Below are positions 44,147-56,967 of a DNA stretch of 64,000 nucleotides, one piece after another. The translations under genes were made by a program, and so were the position numbers. The notes under the pieces were generated by a model. It was not told the DNA's origin. It did no database searches and was given only the letters and a program-made list of their open reading frames with translations. Positions within the stretch are counted from its first letter, which is position 1. Each line of letters opens with the position of its first letter. Origin of the DNA: Rhododendron vialii. Its lineage: Eukaryota; Streptophyta; Magnoliopsida; Ericales; Ericaceae. Location: positions 30,640,501 to 30,704,500 of the forward strand of contig NC_080567.1 in the NCBI RefSeq assembly GCF_030253575.1, given 5' to 3'.

Positions 44147-47100
44147 ATGGGGAAGGGTGCTGAATTGAGCAGGGGGTTGTTTTGGGCGGTGACGGTTCTG
44201 TGTTTGGCGAGCGATTGGATGCAGGTGGGGGAGGCCATATGGTTGAACCTTCCGGGGTCGTCGAGGACCAAGTGCGTGTCGGAGGAAATCCAGAACAACG
44301 TCGTCGTTTTGGGCGATTACGTCGTCATCTCCGAGGATCACACCGGCCACACCTTACCCACACTCACCGTCAAGGTTCGATCGAAATCCAAAACCCTCGT
44401 TCTTTTTTTCCCCGTTTGATCAGATTTTGTCTCATTTGTCCCTATTGGCGTGCGTTAGGGTTTCTTCATTTAAGATATATGTATATACTAGACGCCCGGG
44501 AAGACGTGATGCGGGTGCAAATAGGATTATGTAAAAATGGAGAAGTAAAAAAATCTTCAAATGAGATAAATCTGTAATGAAATTTGAAATGTGAAAGTAG
44601 AGAAGAGGAGAGGAGAGAAGAGAATTAGGGTGGCTGGTTTATTTTCTCTTCTTAGCAGTTTCTTACTTTCTTTGGGTGTTTAAAGGGGTAGTTAGGAAAT
44701 TGAAAGTGTGAGCTGGCTTCATAACCGCCATTCAGACCAAGAGGGGTGTTCCCTTGATAATGTCAATAGATATATGTATGTATGTGCGTGTGCGTGCGCG
44801 CGCGTGTAGACTTCACGAATCATGTATATGATTTGATCATTTAAATTTCTCTCATTTATCCTTATCGGTGTGCATTAGGGTTTCTGCTTTTAATTTTCAT
44901 TGTCTAGATATATGTGTGTATTGAGTCCATAATTGGACACCTGGGCAAACCCGATGCTTGTGCAAATAGGATTATGTAAGAAAGGAGAAGTAAAAAAATC
45001 TTGAAAGGAGATAAATCCACGACGAAATTTGTAATGTGAAAGTAGAAAAGAGGGGAGAAGAAAATTAGGGTGGCAGGTTTTTTTCTCTTCTTGGAAGTTT
45101 CTTTGGGTGGTTTAAGGGGTAGTCTAGGAAATTAAAAAGTGTGGGCTGGCTTCATAACCGCAGTTCACACCAAGAGGGGTGTGTTCCCTTGATAATGGTA
45201 ATAGATGTGTGTGTGTGTGTGTGTGTATCTTACTTCACGAATCATGAATATGGTTTGATCATTTAAATTTCACTGGTCTTCTCTTCATCTACATTTATTT
45301 GTGTGTAGTTGCTAATTTCTTTACTGGTTGCAAGTTATGATGACATGGATGCACGATTGACTAGTTTTTTCGCTGCTTTTCCTTTTTGTTGGAACGCCAA
45401 ATGACTTACTTTCTTTCCTGTTTCTCAATCTCTGCCTGAATTCAGCTCATACACTATTGTACATGCTAAAATGATTGGTTCATTCGTCCGTAGGATTTTT
45501 GGGTTTCACTCGTGTCTTATATAGTTATATGGATCAATTTTTTTAGTTGTGAAGGCTTTGATTGAAGGCTTAACTTGACAATGTTATACCCGCAGATGTT
45601 ACCTTAAATGGTATCACCTTCTGCCTCCAAAAGGGGAGCTTCCCGTAACAAGGATGCTCAATAGATAAGTGTATTTGTGCATTCCTATGATCCTCTGTTA
45701 GGGAAAAAAAGAGACTGCATGGTATGCGGCAAACCCCCATGGAAAAATGTACATTTTTTCAATAAGTACTGAACAAGAGCCACAATATACTATGTTTCTC
45801 ATTGATTTCCCATGATTTACCAAATTAACAGGTTGTGAACCCTACCATGACTTTTGGCATTGTTTGAATGTAACGAAAAGTTAACCTATAAGTTTCTCAA
45901 CTAGTGGGTCTTTTAGGCAGAGTTTTCCTTCATGCTTTGTGTGTCTGATTAAGCATTGATTGTTGTATTATGGGTAGTTGGTTGCTTTTAGACACTGGTG
46001 CTTTCGTGTCTTAATAGCATCAATCGCTTGAAAGGGTTCCTACCAAACATTACTCTTTCCTTGAAAGACAACAAATGGCCTTTTGCAGTTATAAGAATGA
46101 GTAAATGTTGTAAAAGCATCTTGACTTGCCGTTCCAACTTGACCTATTGTGTTATGGTAACTATATCATCTGCAGGTAGCTTTACTGCATCTCTTGTTTC
46201 CAATTCAATATAGTTAGCTTCTTATCTTCAGCCAATATGTATCATCCCATCTCATTCATCTTAGCTGTGGGAAATGCTTAGGAAGGAGGTTAGGTGGATG
46301 TTCCTACGTTATTTCAGAGCAATGATTTTAGAAGAGGTTTGAATGATTCGTTGGTGGCCTTGACTACTAAGAACAAGGGGCAGTTTGGAAGATATTAGAC
46401 TATTAGAGACTTCTAGCCTATCAGCATGGAGGGGTGAACAAATTGGAGAAAGTGCTAGCTTTGCACTTGAAGGAAGTGAGAGGTTGACAAATTGGATTGG
46501 TAATTGTGGCTGATGGGACAGGGCTCTAGATTGAGTAGTAGGGCTTTGTGATTTATTTGCATGTTGGATATTAATAAGGCATATGCTCATGTTGAGGATT
46601 GCATCAAGGACACCTTGTAACCTTGGCTTTTCATCTCTATCATGGAGGTGTTAAATGGATAAATTGATGGGCAGCGCAAAGAGGTTTTTTTCCTTCGGAG
46701 GTTCTAAGGTTCGAAAGTTGGTTCTTTGTTATCAATTTAGTGTTTGCTCCATGACATGATCTTGTGATTTCTTATGATCAAATGTGCAAGATACAGTCGT
46801 GTAACTGCTTTGAGGTTGTGTCAGGGTTGAATGTGAACATAGGGAATCGACCTTTATTCGAGTCAATGATGTGCCTACTTCCTGGTGCGGAGTTTTGGCT
46901 TCCATTTTGGGTTGTCTTTAGGAATTCTTGCCATATTGATGCTTACCCCTAGGCTCTTCGTATAAGGCAAGCTATGCTGGATTTCAAAGACGTTATGCAG
47001 CGAAAGAGAGAATGTTTGTCTAAATTGGGTTGGCAGCGGCTTACTTTGAGTAAAAACACTTCATCAAGTTTGTTCCCAACTTCAGGTCTTAATTTACTAT

Positions 47101-50100
47101 GGTTTTAAGTGGTGCAAAGAGACTTTCTTTGGTATGGGATATGAGATGAGTTACATATCATTTGTGGATTTTGTGGTACAGGTACTGATTGTATCATTCA
47201 TAGGGAGGCCATTTGGGGTTTCAGGAGCTTGAAAGTATCAATCAAGCTTGTTCAATGAAATGTCTGTGAAAGTTTCAGGTTATGCTTGCGAGTGGAATAG
47301 ATATTAGAAAGGGTGTGGGAGTTGTCTTCGATCGAAGTTGTTAGTGTCACATGATTCAGGGATTCCCAAGGTATCCAAGCATGGTGGAATGGTTTGCTGA
47401 GCCATGCTCTTGGTTGTTAGGGTGGTTGCGAAGGTTTGCATTCAGAATCATCTTTAATGCGCGCAGGAGAAGTTGGAGGTCTTTCACTGCTTCTCTTTAT
47501 TTTCATGACAGGAGGGTTTAAGAGCATATCTTTCCACAAAAAGACGGTCTTCTGAGTTTCTCATATTTTGCCTCCCATAGAAAGTAAATGATTGGGAGGT
47601 TGAGCAGTTGGTAGCCATTATTGGAATTCTTATGCTACTCCTCATAGGAGAGAGAGAGAGCGATAGATTACGCGATTCGTACAATTTGTAACTTGCCTAG
47701 GAGTCAACAAATTCATTTTGGTGTTTAACGCGTAAGAAAGGGACATCAGCTAATCAAATCATCTTCTTTTTCTTTTGTGTGTGTGGTCTAGAAGCTTTTT
47801 CTCCTTGTTTCTAAGTATGCTTGGCTTCGTGTGCATGCTCTCACTGGGAATGTGATGGATTTTATCCAGTCTGGAAGGGGGCAACAGCCTACTGGTGGGA
47901 AGATAAGGAAAAAGGCTTGGTTTGGTGTCTTGCACGGGTGGGGATTATTTTGGAGAGCGCAACCGGAGGACTTTCAATAGGGTGGAATAACCTATGATCC
48001 GTCCTTGGAACGAATTCTTCGACATTGTCGAGTCTTTTCAGCAAATTACGTCCTATTATTATTTTATTCTGTATTTATTTATATATTTTTATTTTATTTT
48101 ATTATTTATTGGCTTTTGCTAAAATATTCCCTCTCAGTGCATAAATTATCATCTGCCAAGAGAAAGGGGCGATTTTATATTTACAATCCATTTGGAGTCT
48201 CTCACACCTCAGTTTTGCCTTTTAGCATATCACATGGGGAGTGTGAGCAGCTTAAGTAGAGTTTGAATATCATTTTCCAAACCACTTATAGGACTATGCA
48301 AACTATACCATGTAAGCTATTGTATCATTTTCTTGTGGGTCCCAGCCCAGTCAAGTAAGCAGTAAATTGTAACATGTTCATAAACTGTGTGGTCGTTACG
48401 ATCAAAGTGCGAGATGCTGTTACACATCCAGCACCCTCTCTAGATTTCTTATTGCCATTAAATACTACTGCTAAATGAAGTTTATTTTCTTGTCATGCTT
48501 CAGAAGGTAAGAAATAATGATTTTATCTCTTGTAATTTCTTTCTCCTAGGCCATATCTCTTGTGAGAGTGTTTCTGATGCGTTATTTGCCACCTTCATAT
48601 TCCTTGCTTTTGTTGATGTTGGTTCGGCTTTTCTCTTTGCTAGATTTAATGAATTTTTTTCAGTTTTTGAAACAGACCAAGAAAGCAACAAGAAGGCATA
48701 AGCTGTTTGCAGTACTTTCTGAACCTGATATTTGCTCTTGAATGATAGGATACTCATGTCACAGAACTAAAAGGTTTAACGGTTGCAGTTTTGAATGAAC
48801 CTAGATAACCTGTCTCTTTGAGTATGCTATAAATTCAGGTCAAGTTAACAGCCTAAGTGGTGGACTTTAGACAACAGCATGCCCTCCCTCTCAGTCAAAA
48901 ACATTATTCTCTGCACATCCTCCTTTCTGTTGCCACGTCAAGCTAAAAGACACGTGTATGAAATCCAGCTCAGTAGATTTTCAAGACTAGAGAATCAAAC
49001 TGGTGACTTTATCTTGTTGGTCCTTGGCAGGTGGTTCTATAGGCTAAAATTCTCACAGAGGAGGGACCTTGTCAGTTGTTTTATTGCCCTTCAATTGCGT
49101 GTATTTTCCCACTTGAATATTGCCATGTATTGGTTTAATTTTTGTTGTTGCCAAGTCTTTTGAGTGGTTGTCTTCTCTTTTTATTTCTGGATTGATACAA
49201 ACCTACCTGAAAAAAGAAGTTTGAACTGCTAGCCAAGCTCATCAGAAGTGCGAGTCTAATTTATTTTATTAAACATATCGCGGCACTTAAAAATTGTTTC
49301 TGGCAAACTAGTTTGAATAGTTTCTTGTGTTCTTCCTGTAGGTAACATCACCCTATGGCAACAATATTCATCACCAGGAGAATGTGACACATGGTCAATT
49401 TGCATTTACAACGCACGAGGCTGGCAACTATCTGGCATGTTTTACGGTGGATGGGCATTATCAAGGAAGCGGAGATGTGAGTGTGAATCTCGACTGGAAA
49501 ACTGGAATTGCAGCTAAGGATTGGGATTCAGTTGCGAGAAAAGAAAAAATTGATGTGGGTACTGTTAAGTATTCTTTTTTACTTTGTTTTTTTTATCAGG
49601 ATTTTCTAGTCGTACTCGAAATACAACCACTTTGGCATTGGCCAATAGTCCTAAGATTCTAAACACGAGCAACAGGATGTTGCTAGCGGTAACTTTCTTT
49701 TTCTTTTTTAATTTTGAAGAATGCTTTATGGGTAGAATTTCTGTAACTATGAAACAGCGGCCTATAGTTTTTTCCCACGTTCCTGGAAATTGAGTTACGA
49801 TGTTTTCATGCCTTGATTCTAATTGCACAGGGTGTTGAGCTTGAGCTGAAAAAGCTTGAAGGAGCAGTGGAGGCTATCCATGAAAATTTGTTGTATCTCA
49901 AGAGCAGGTAAATTGTTACTATACTTGGATGCATCTAATTATGTTGCTTTGATTTTATGTTTCCCTTTCTTTACTCTAACTCTCTTTCCCCCAACTTCTT
50001 CGGTTTGGGGTTGTAATCTCGCAGAGAAGCAGAAATGAGGACAGTGAGCGAAACAACTAACACAAGAGTGGCATGGTTCAGTATTTTGTCCTTGGGGATC

Positions 50101-50169
50101 TGCATTGCGGTCTCTGTTACACAGTTGTGGTACTTGAAGCGATATTTCCTAAAGAAGAAGCTGATATAG
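44147..50169 (+). CDS. p24-delta family transmembrane cargo receptor
   Basis: Four exons join in frame: 44147-44374, 49342-49554, 49831-49907 and 50025-50169, giving 220 aa. A signal peptide ([14 protein letters not shown] region) is followed by [19 protein letters not shown], the start of the GOLD domain. The two conserved cysteines (TKCVSE and YLACFT) can form the domain disulfide. Next come [12 protein letters not shown], a coiled coil ([20 protein letters not shown]) and [20 protein letters not shown] leading into one membrane span. The cytosolic tail RYFLKKKLI has the aromatic COPII signal and the dilysine COPI signal typical of plant p24-delta. These proteins cycle between ER and Golgi and sort GPI-anchored and HDEL-receptor cargo. 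Intron 1 is ~5 kb and carries a tandem duplication and LINE remains. The gene is convergent with the F-box gene. Confidence 0.95.
44417..45262. repeat. ~420-bp tandem duplication in p24 intron 1
   Basis: Unit 1 (44417-44833) and unit 2 (44834-45262) share long stretches, for example tgcaaataggattatgtaa, ggagaagtaaaaaaatctt and cttcacgaatcatg, at roughly 80-85 percent identity. Each has its own TG-rich microsatellite near the end. Confidence 0.8.
46270..48000 (+). mobile_element. Degenerate L1-type LINE in p24 intron 1
   Basis: Reverse-transcriptase motifs survive in broken frames: a trace of the PIS block near 46400, an [10 protein letters not shown]-like stretch near 46560-46600 (from the KLDxxKAYD motif), and [14 protein letters not shown] at about 46800-46850, which matches the L1 FexxSGLkIN-K block. 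No long frame remains. Confidence 0.6.
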
Positions 50170-51518
50170 ATTCACTGATTTACTACTGTTATATGACAGC
50201 AGATGAGGTTCTAGGAGCACATTGTTTCTTTATCTTGTTTTTTGAATTATGCTGAAATTTTTCGACACCATTTCACATGGTATGCAACTTTTCATAGCTC
50301 TAGCTTCGAATGATGGGAAATCAACAGTTAGTGAGAAAAGAGTGAATTTTCATCTCATTGTATGGAATGTCATTACCCATCAAGACTCTGCATTTTCTTA
50401 TTCTAGTAATCATACTCTGCGAATTTCGTACTTACAGATTGTCAATATGACTTCAAATGGAATCAACAAGAAACAGATCCATTTCACAGATCCCAGTTTG
50501 TTAAGTTCATGAGGTACGAGTATTTACTCAAGTCGTGGCTCTGCCTTCAAGTTCCACAGGGAAAGTATTTCCAGATTTATGCAAAATGTGTTTTTTGTTA
50601 TCTAGTTGGTCAACTCGAAGATTTGAAGAAAACATGCAAAAATGTGGTCAACTTATCCTGTTATATTCCAAAAAAAAATCAATTCCACAAATACATTCGA
50701 TGATAAAAAAAAAATTCATAATTAAATTTACCAAATCCTACTGAATTAGGAAAATAATTCAATTTAATTAGAAAAACAATCCAATCCAATCCCACTATAT
50801 TAGGAAAGCAATATAATATTAGGAAAGTAATATAACATAATATATGTATATCATAATGAAAATGGTAAGAAAGTAATTCACACACTAAGAGAATGAAAAC
50901 ATAAACATGAAAAAAGAGTAGGATAAATTCTTACATGGCATGAATAAAGAAGATGTATATTTAAATATTCCGAAAGTATTTCCAAATTTATGCAAAATGT
51001 GTTGAAACTTATGACCAGTTATGGAATTAACTAGTTTACAGCATGTGTATCCCTTGCTCATGTTTGTGGTAGATTTTATCGAACTCCCAAATCTATACCC
51101 ATATCGTTTCTCTTCTTGAAAAACTCTCTGATAGTTCAACTACACTAACCACAAGGGCAACCTCTTTTTTTTCAACAAATCGCATCAAGTGTATTGTTCA
51201 CCCACAATAAATCATTCTCGAGGTAGTTAAACTCAGAATTCAATGTGTATGTGACTGAATTATAGCACCAAGTTTCACAACCCCTAGTCAGCTCAAAATC
51301 ATATTATTATCACTTCCCAAACACAGCAACAGCTTAACCCAAATGAGGGGCTAAATAGAAAGCAAAAATATTCATGAGGTTGATTGTTAAACAGTTAAAG
51401 AATGGTCCAACATTTGTCAAGAACATCAGAATTTTAGGCAGTCACTGACTCAATGGAATACAAGAAACAAGAATGATTTGGATTAGATCAAGGGGAAAGT
51501 GCTCACTCCCCTGAGCCT
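50170..51518. other. Convergent intergenic region, p24 and F-box 3' ends
   Basis: Holds the 3' UTRs of both genes. A phrase aagtatttcc[ag][ag]atttatgcaaaatgtg occurs at ~50565 and ~50974. A minus-strand open frame at 50885-51139 is unrecognised. Confidence 0.45.
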
Positions 51519-52961
51519 TTATTCTATTGAAACAATCTTGCGGTTCAAGCATCTAAACCTGCAAATCTCCTGGAAGAAATCATCTGCACTGCTATGGCTG
51601 CTCTTCATATCAAGTATCCTTACAGTCATCTTCTTCAAATTCTTGCCATACTTCACCATCGATTCAAGAGTATTCATCTTCTGCTCAGCATTTAATGGCG
51701 ATCTCACTGTGATCACTGTCTCCTCAAGGCATGGAATCACAAATCTCGAATCCACCTGCAAAAGGAAAATAGTATCTTTGTTTTAGACAATAATTCTTGG
51801 CAACCATTCTTCTGCCTAAAAGGAAACAACGTAATGGATTTAGATGATTACATTTTTCAAGCTGTTTTTCTGGCAAAGAGCAGCAAACATGGCACCATGC
51901 ATATCGAATTTTTGCAGCTTGGGATGGGTGTTAAAGAAGTCTACAAAATCAATCTCTGGAAATGGCAGAAGGGCATCAAAATCCCCAGTGAATTCCACCT
52001 TCATATAGAGATGCTTCACCTCACTCGCCAGTTGAAGCACTTTGCTTATTGCATCCCAACACCACTGGACCCCTCTGATGGACAAGAATTCAAGAGCCAC
52101 AAGTTTCTCAAAATCCACCATGTAAACTCTCCCTGAAAGTAATGAGAGAGAAGAAAATCAGTAAGCCAAATAACAATAAAACAAACGGGTTTAAAGAAAA
52201 TTTATGTAGCTATGGGTACCAGAATTATTGGCAATGGAAAGGTTCCTCAAGCATTTGGTCTCAGGAACCCTAATCCAACTGCACCCTTGCACTTCAAGCA
52301 ATTCAAGCTTTGGAGAGACGACAGAAAGCGAACTGTTTCCCAAACCATAAAAATCCAGCTTGCACTGCTCTAGCTGAGGCAGCTCAATTGAAACAGACCT
52401 CAACCCCTCGCATGCAAGCAAGGATAAATGGGTCAAATTAGGGCATGCTTTCAGTACATTAGACAAAGCGGGGTCCTCCAACCGCGCACCAACTATTTCA
52501 AGATTCCTAAGCTTCTGAAAAGTATTCCATTTTGGGGAGTGGATCATAAGGACACCCCAAAGTTTCAGTGACTCCAAATTCCAAGCGGCTCCAATACAGT
52601 CCAGTTTTGAATTGTTGTCGTTACAAATCTGCTGTTCGAAAAGATTGTCCATTCGGAGCTCAAGGTACTTGAGGGATAATCCTTGGAGAGACAGCCATGA
52701 AGAAAGGCCGGAGCTAGTGAAAGGGCAATAAACCACCAGCTCTTCTAGTCGGAAAACTGAGGACACCATTTGCCTCACGATGCTTTCAGAAGTGTGGTCA
52801 CCAGTTAGGTTATCGTTAAGGTTGCGAGGGAAGTAGAGGGCCTTAAGATAATGCATCGAGTCTTTCCATCGCTTGGAAACGCAAGTGCACGATGCCACAT
52901 CCTTGGCATTGCCCATGTTTGACAAAATGTACTGGATGATTGCATCAGGCAGTGAGTCCAT
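51519..52961 (-). CDS. F-box/LRR protein (At1g10780-like)
   Basis: Three exons join in frame: 52961-52220, 52132-51852 and 51755-51519, giving 419 aa. The N-terminal F-box reads MDSLPDAIIQYILSNMGNAK then VASCTCVSKRWKDSM. Leucine-rich repeats follow (LEELVVYCPF, LKYLELRMDNL, LRNLEIVGARLEDP, CPNLTHLSLLACEG, LELLEVQGCSWI). The C-terminal third has FBD-like helices (CLEETVITVRSPLNAEQKMN). Such proteins are substrate receptors of SCF ubiquitin ligases; the substrate is unknown. I chose the ATG at 52961 because a clean acceptor (tatcctcag) ends three bases upstream, so the in-frame ATG at 52976 would be intronic. A strong donor (GTAAGC) at 53569-53568 fits a 5' UTR intron of ~605 bp. An AATAAA overlaps the stop codon. 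Confidence 0.93.
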
Positions 52962-52964
52962 TCT

Positions 52965-53569
52965 CTGAGGATACATATCGAACAAATTGCAGTCAATTAT
53001 CAAAACACTGAGAAAAATCAAAATATCAACCGAACCATAGGATTTCTACATGGTATTGAAACTCAGACACGACATCACAATCGTGCACCCGCTGAAAACT
53101 GATTCTTTATAGCAAACAAATGAGTGAAATGTACAAACTTATCTCATGGTAGTGAGCAGATTTATGTGAACCACATTGCAATAGACCAAATAAGCGATGC
53201 AAATGGGTAGAGCCACCAAGTACAAGTACAAGTAACTATGACCACTTGGGTTTGTGCTAGAATGTGCTTAATGACTAATTCAGCGATCTAGAAAAAAAAA
53301 AAAAACGATTTGTCAATAACTGCAAATCAACAGGTATGAACGAACTTAATAGCTGAGACAAACCCACACTACTACACAATTCAGATAAAACCCAGATGAG
53401 AGAAAAGGATCACAAAAACTAAGCAGAACCCATGTATTGAATGGATTTAGGAGCAACCGAAATAGGGCATACGAATTATTTCGCACTTTTGAAAGAAAAA
53501 ATGAAGCAAAAATACAGGTGTGTGCAAGCATCCGCTTGTAACAAATGTAACACGGGCAAAAGAGCTTAC
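52965..53569 (-). other. 5' UTR intron of the F-box gene
   Basis: Donor GTAAGC at 53569 and acceptor CCTCAG at 52970-52965 on the minus strand. The leader exon upstream contains AAG repeats and a long (GA)n tract (53658-53699 on the plus strand as CT). Confidence 0.6.
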
Positions 53570-53657
53570 GATGAAGATTGGTTATGCAATTGCAGAGAAA
53601 TGGCCAAGAGACGGAGAGAGATTTATTAAGCTTCTTCTTCTTCTTCTTTGCTTCACA

Positions 53658-53701
<44 letters not shown>

Positions 53702-53759
53702 TATTTTATGTATGGAAGAGAGAGTGAAAGTAGAGAGGGCGCGCTATACAAAAGAACCG

Positions 53760-54361
53760 GGTTGAATGAGGGCTTTTCAAATTTCAAAACAAAACCATGA
53801 GAGAAAAAGTGAGTGGTAATTTTTCTACTGGGAAAAAGGCTGAAAATAAAAACCCGCTGGTTTTTTGAACTTTTTTGAATTTTCGACCGTTCCTACGGTC
53901 CGGCGCCTCGGTGAAAAATCTAGTTTCAGATCTAAATCAATGGAGATTGTGGGCCATTGAATTAGATGGGCTACTACTATCTTTGGGCCTTCTATATTGG
54001 GAAAGCAGGGGCCCTGTTATGGCCCAACACACAGCAGTCCCTACTGTGCCCATTTTTGGTCTGGCCCAACTTCGAGATCGAAGTTCAATCTCTTCGGTGG
54101 TGGGCTTGGTGGCCCATGGGTTTTCGACGGGTCAGAAATCGCTGGTTCAAGGTGTGCTATCGATGAGATAAATAAACAAAGGTGTGCTATCGACGGTGCC
54201 TCTTTGAATCTTGGGGCGGTGGCCTCATGGCTTGGGTTTTCGGACTCCTCTTACTCCCCTTGCGGCACAGTGCTCAAGAATCCCCTCCAGGTTCGAAGGC
54301 TCTATAGTCACTTCCAAAGGCCGGTCATCCCCTCCGTTCCCTTTTAAATAGGGCATATTCA
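53760..54361. other. Intergenic, upstream of F-box gene
   Basis: Open frames at 53875-54347 carry no recognised domain, and I see no splice structure. Unexplained. Confidence 0.35.
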
Positions 54362-54364
54362 GTT

Positions 54365-54620
54365 CTAGGGAAAATAGTATAACCACGTTCATTTTATACA
54401 CTCGCTCATAATCATGTGTGGGATCCACATGCCCAATTTACATGCTCACTGTCAATCATGTGTGGGACCCACACACATCAGGTGTGAGTGTCATTGTAGA
54501 AGTGTTGGGAGTTGTAGTGAGGTAGTCTGTATGAGTTCCGCATATGATTGTTTGTGAGTGAGTAAAATGGACGTGTAAGTGGGTGTGATCGTAAAAGTGT
54601 TGACAGTTCTGGTAAGCAAC
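54365..54620. mobile_element. Foldback MITE
   Basis: Arms ACGTTCATTTTATACACTCGC...ATCATGTG and the complement of CATATGATTG...GAGTAAAATGGACGT pair imperfectly. A short inner repeat (aatcatgtgtggga[tc]ccaca) occurs twice. Confidence 0.5.
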
Positions 54621-54845
54621 TTACTATTATATACCACCTTGTTTGATAGTTTTAGTGCCCCTAAGAGAAATGATAGACGCACCAAAACCAATGTGCATGT
54701 AGGATGTGGCTTTCCGCTAAAGTAAATGTGCTAAAGTTTCATATTTTCTCGAATTTAGTAGATCATTCTACTCGCATAACTTAATTAAAATACTATTATT
54801 CAGAGAAAAATAATTTGACTATTGTTATTAGCTTGTATTCTATTT

Positions 54846-55190
54846 AGGCCTATTTTGGCAAAATAATCTATTTATCTTGTTTTGTTTATCATCTTTATTC
54901 AATTTTTATTGTAGTTGTTAGTTTTTTTTTTTGTGGATTATTGCTTCTTTTTGACGAGGTGAATATAAAAAGTAAAAAATTACAATTGAAACTCAAATTT
55001 TTAAAATAAAGAAAAAATTAATCAAATTTTTTTATCTTTATTTTAAAATTTTGGGTTTCGATCGTATTTTTTTCTTTTTAGATTCATCTAGTCATAACGA
55101 AGCGATAATCAATAAAAAAAATTTAAAGAAAATCTAAAAAATACAATTTTTTAAAATAAAAATAAAAAATAAGCGAAACAAATTATTCCG
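54846..55190. mobile_element. Degenerate Tourist relative of 38376-39009
   Basis: Shares tttcgatcgta, tttttagattc, acgaagc and the inverted aaaattacaattgaaact arms with that element. The ends are eroded. Confidence 0.5.
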
Positions 55191-55194
55191 CCTT

Positions 55195-55610
55195 GAGAAA
55201 AAATTCTTTCCACCTTAGGTGAAAACCATGGGGTTTCCACCACGCATTGCGGGCCCCGCAATGTATTTTTTCAGTAATCTAAACCATTTATCTTGTAAGG
55301 CTCGTACAGTAGTCATTTCTCACAAAAAAAATCATATTTATCATTAAAAATTAAATCTTAGTTTATAAAATAGACGGCTATGGATAGTTTAACTTTAACT
55401 AATCTACCGTTGATTTTTTAAACCAAACTTCAATTTTTTATATACCTATCCATGTCCGATAAAGCTTATTTATTGTGAAGATGTACTACTTTGCGAGTCT
55501 TACAAGATGAACGATTCAGATTATTATAATTTACGTACGGTGGGACCCACAATTGATGGTGGTGGTGGAAAATTTGGATTTTTCATCTAAGGTGGATGAA
55601 ATTTACACTC
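55195..55610. mobile_element. Palindromic MITE, uninterrupted copy
   Basis: Arms TTTCCACCTTAGGTGAAAA...GGGCCCCGCAATG and the complement of GTGGGACCCACAATT...CATCTAAGGTGGATGAAA pair. The interior parallels 29867-31310 outside its hAT insertion. Confidence 0.75.
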
Positions 55611-55897
55611 TTTGGCCTTATGGCTAGTTCTAAAATCATTTTTTAAAAAATAAATATTTATTTTACATTTTTAAACTAAAAAACTGTAAATAAAAAACAA
55701 ATTTTGGATTTTTTTGCACCGTATAAAATATCTCATCGAGATCTTTCAAATAAGATCCATATTGCATATTTTTAGATTTCAATAAACCCAATATATTTGA
55801 ACTTGAAATTGTCTTCTTAAAAAATAAAGACTTTTTATTTCCCATTTTGGAACAGGCCTAAATAGGCGGAGGCAACACCCTTGTCACCGATCACAAT

Positions 55898-56967
55898 TAG
55901 AGGTGTTAAATGTGTCGTGCTGTGCCGGCCCGGCTTGATTAACTCCATGCTAACCATGCTTTGTGTCGTGCCGGCCCGTTTACAGTGTTTACTCAAAGGG
56001 AAAATGATGGCCCATGACGTGTTTTGATAATTAATACTCTCTAAGGACATGCTAAGAATAATTGTTAATGCTGAAAATGTCCTAGGTAGGTATTAATTAT
56101 CAAAACATGTCATTGCCCGTCATTTTCCCTTACTCAAATCGTGCCATACCGGCCCGTTTACTTAAATCATGTCGTGTCGTGCTATTTGCCAATCGTGTCG
56201 TGCTGTGTCGTTTGCCAATCGTGTCGTGCCGTGCCAGCCCATTTTCTTAAATTGTGTCGTGCTGTGCCGTTTTTCAATCTTTTCGGGCCATGTCGGCCCG
56301 TTTACTTAATCGTGTCGGGCCGTTTTAAGTCGTGTCGTCCCTGTGCCGGCACATTGCCAATCAATTTTCATCCGAATATTATTTCAAGGGTTGTATTTGT
56401 ATTGAAATATTATTTGTAATAAAGTGGAATCCGAAATGAAAATGTAATAAAATTGTAGTATTTGTTACTTTGTATAAAGCCTATTCACTAAAAAAAATAA
56501 AAAATTTTACCGAATAAAAATTGATAATTTTTTAAAGGTAAAAAAAAGAGGATTTTTTAAAAACATGAATTTTTAAGAAATTGTTTTTTTTTAAAATTAA
56601 AAGTCTTAGTTGTTTATTTTTTTTGAAAATTGAAAAATGCGAAAAAATATTGAATGAGGATAAAAAAAGCAATTTGACTTATTTAATAAATTATATATTT
56701 TTTTGTTTGTCCGTGTCTCGTGCCGTGTCTGTGCCCGGCTAGAATTGTGTCGTGCCGTGCTGTGCCCGTCCACTTTCCGTACCGCGACCGTGCCCTGTCA
56801 GGCCAACTTTTGTGTCGTGCCCGTGCCATGCCGCCCACTTCCGTGCCTGTGTCGTACCCCGTGCCCACTAAAACCGTGCCGTGTCAAGCCAAAACCATGC
56901 ATGTGATGAGCTGTGCTACCCCGTGCCCGTGCCGAGCCATGCTGGTCTGACCCATTTGACAGCTCTA
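55898..56967. mobile_element. Non-autonomous hAT element with GTCGTGCC arrays
   Basis: Ends TAGAGGTGTTAAATG and CATTTGACAGCTCTA are inverted repeats. The flanks ATCACAAT (55890-55897) and ATCACAAC (56968-56975) match at seven of eight. Both ends are packed with GTCGTGC / GTGCCGTGC motifs and the middle is AT-rich. It contains a nested MITE at 55998-56129. Confidence 0.85.
55998..56129. mobile_element. 132-bp MULE-type MITE nested in the hAT
   Basis: Ends GGGAAAATGATGG and CGTCATTTTCCC continue as near-complementary arms (ttttgataattaatac and gtattaattatcaaaa). Exact 9-bp duplication TTACTCAAA at 55989-55997 and 56130-56138. Confidence 0.93.

Noticed and set aside
43883-44350. 155-aa minus-strand frame opposite the p24 start
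   Set aside because: It is antisense to p24 exon 1, whose coding strand, signal peptide and GOLD motifs are clear.
50885-51139. 84-aa minus-strand frame between p24 and F-box genes
   Set aside because: Looks mildly protein-like, but I recognise no family and it has no start or splice support.
52962-52976. In-frame upstream ATG for the F-box protein
   Set aside because: A good splice acceptor lies between it and the ATG at 52961, so it is most likely intronic.
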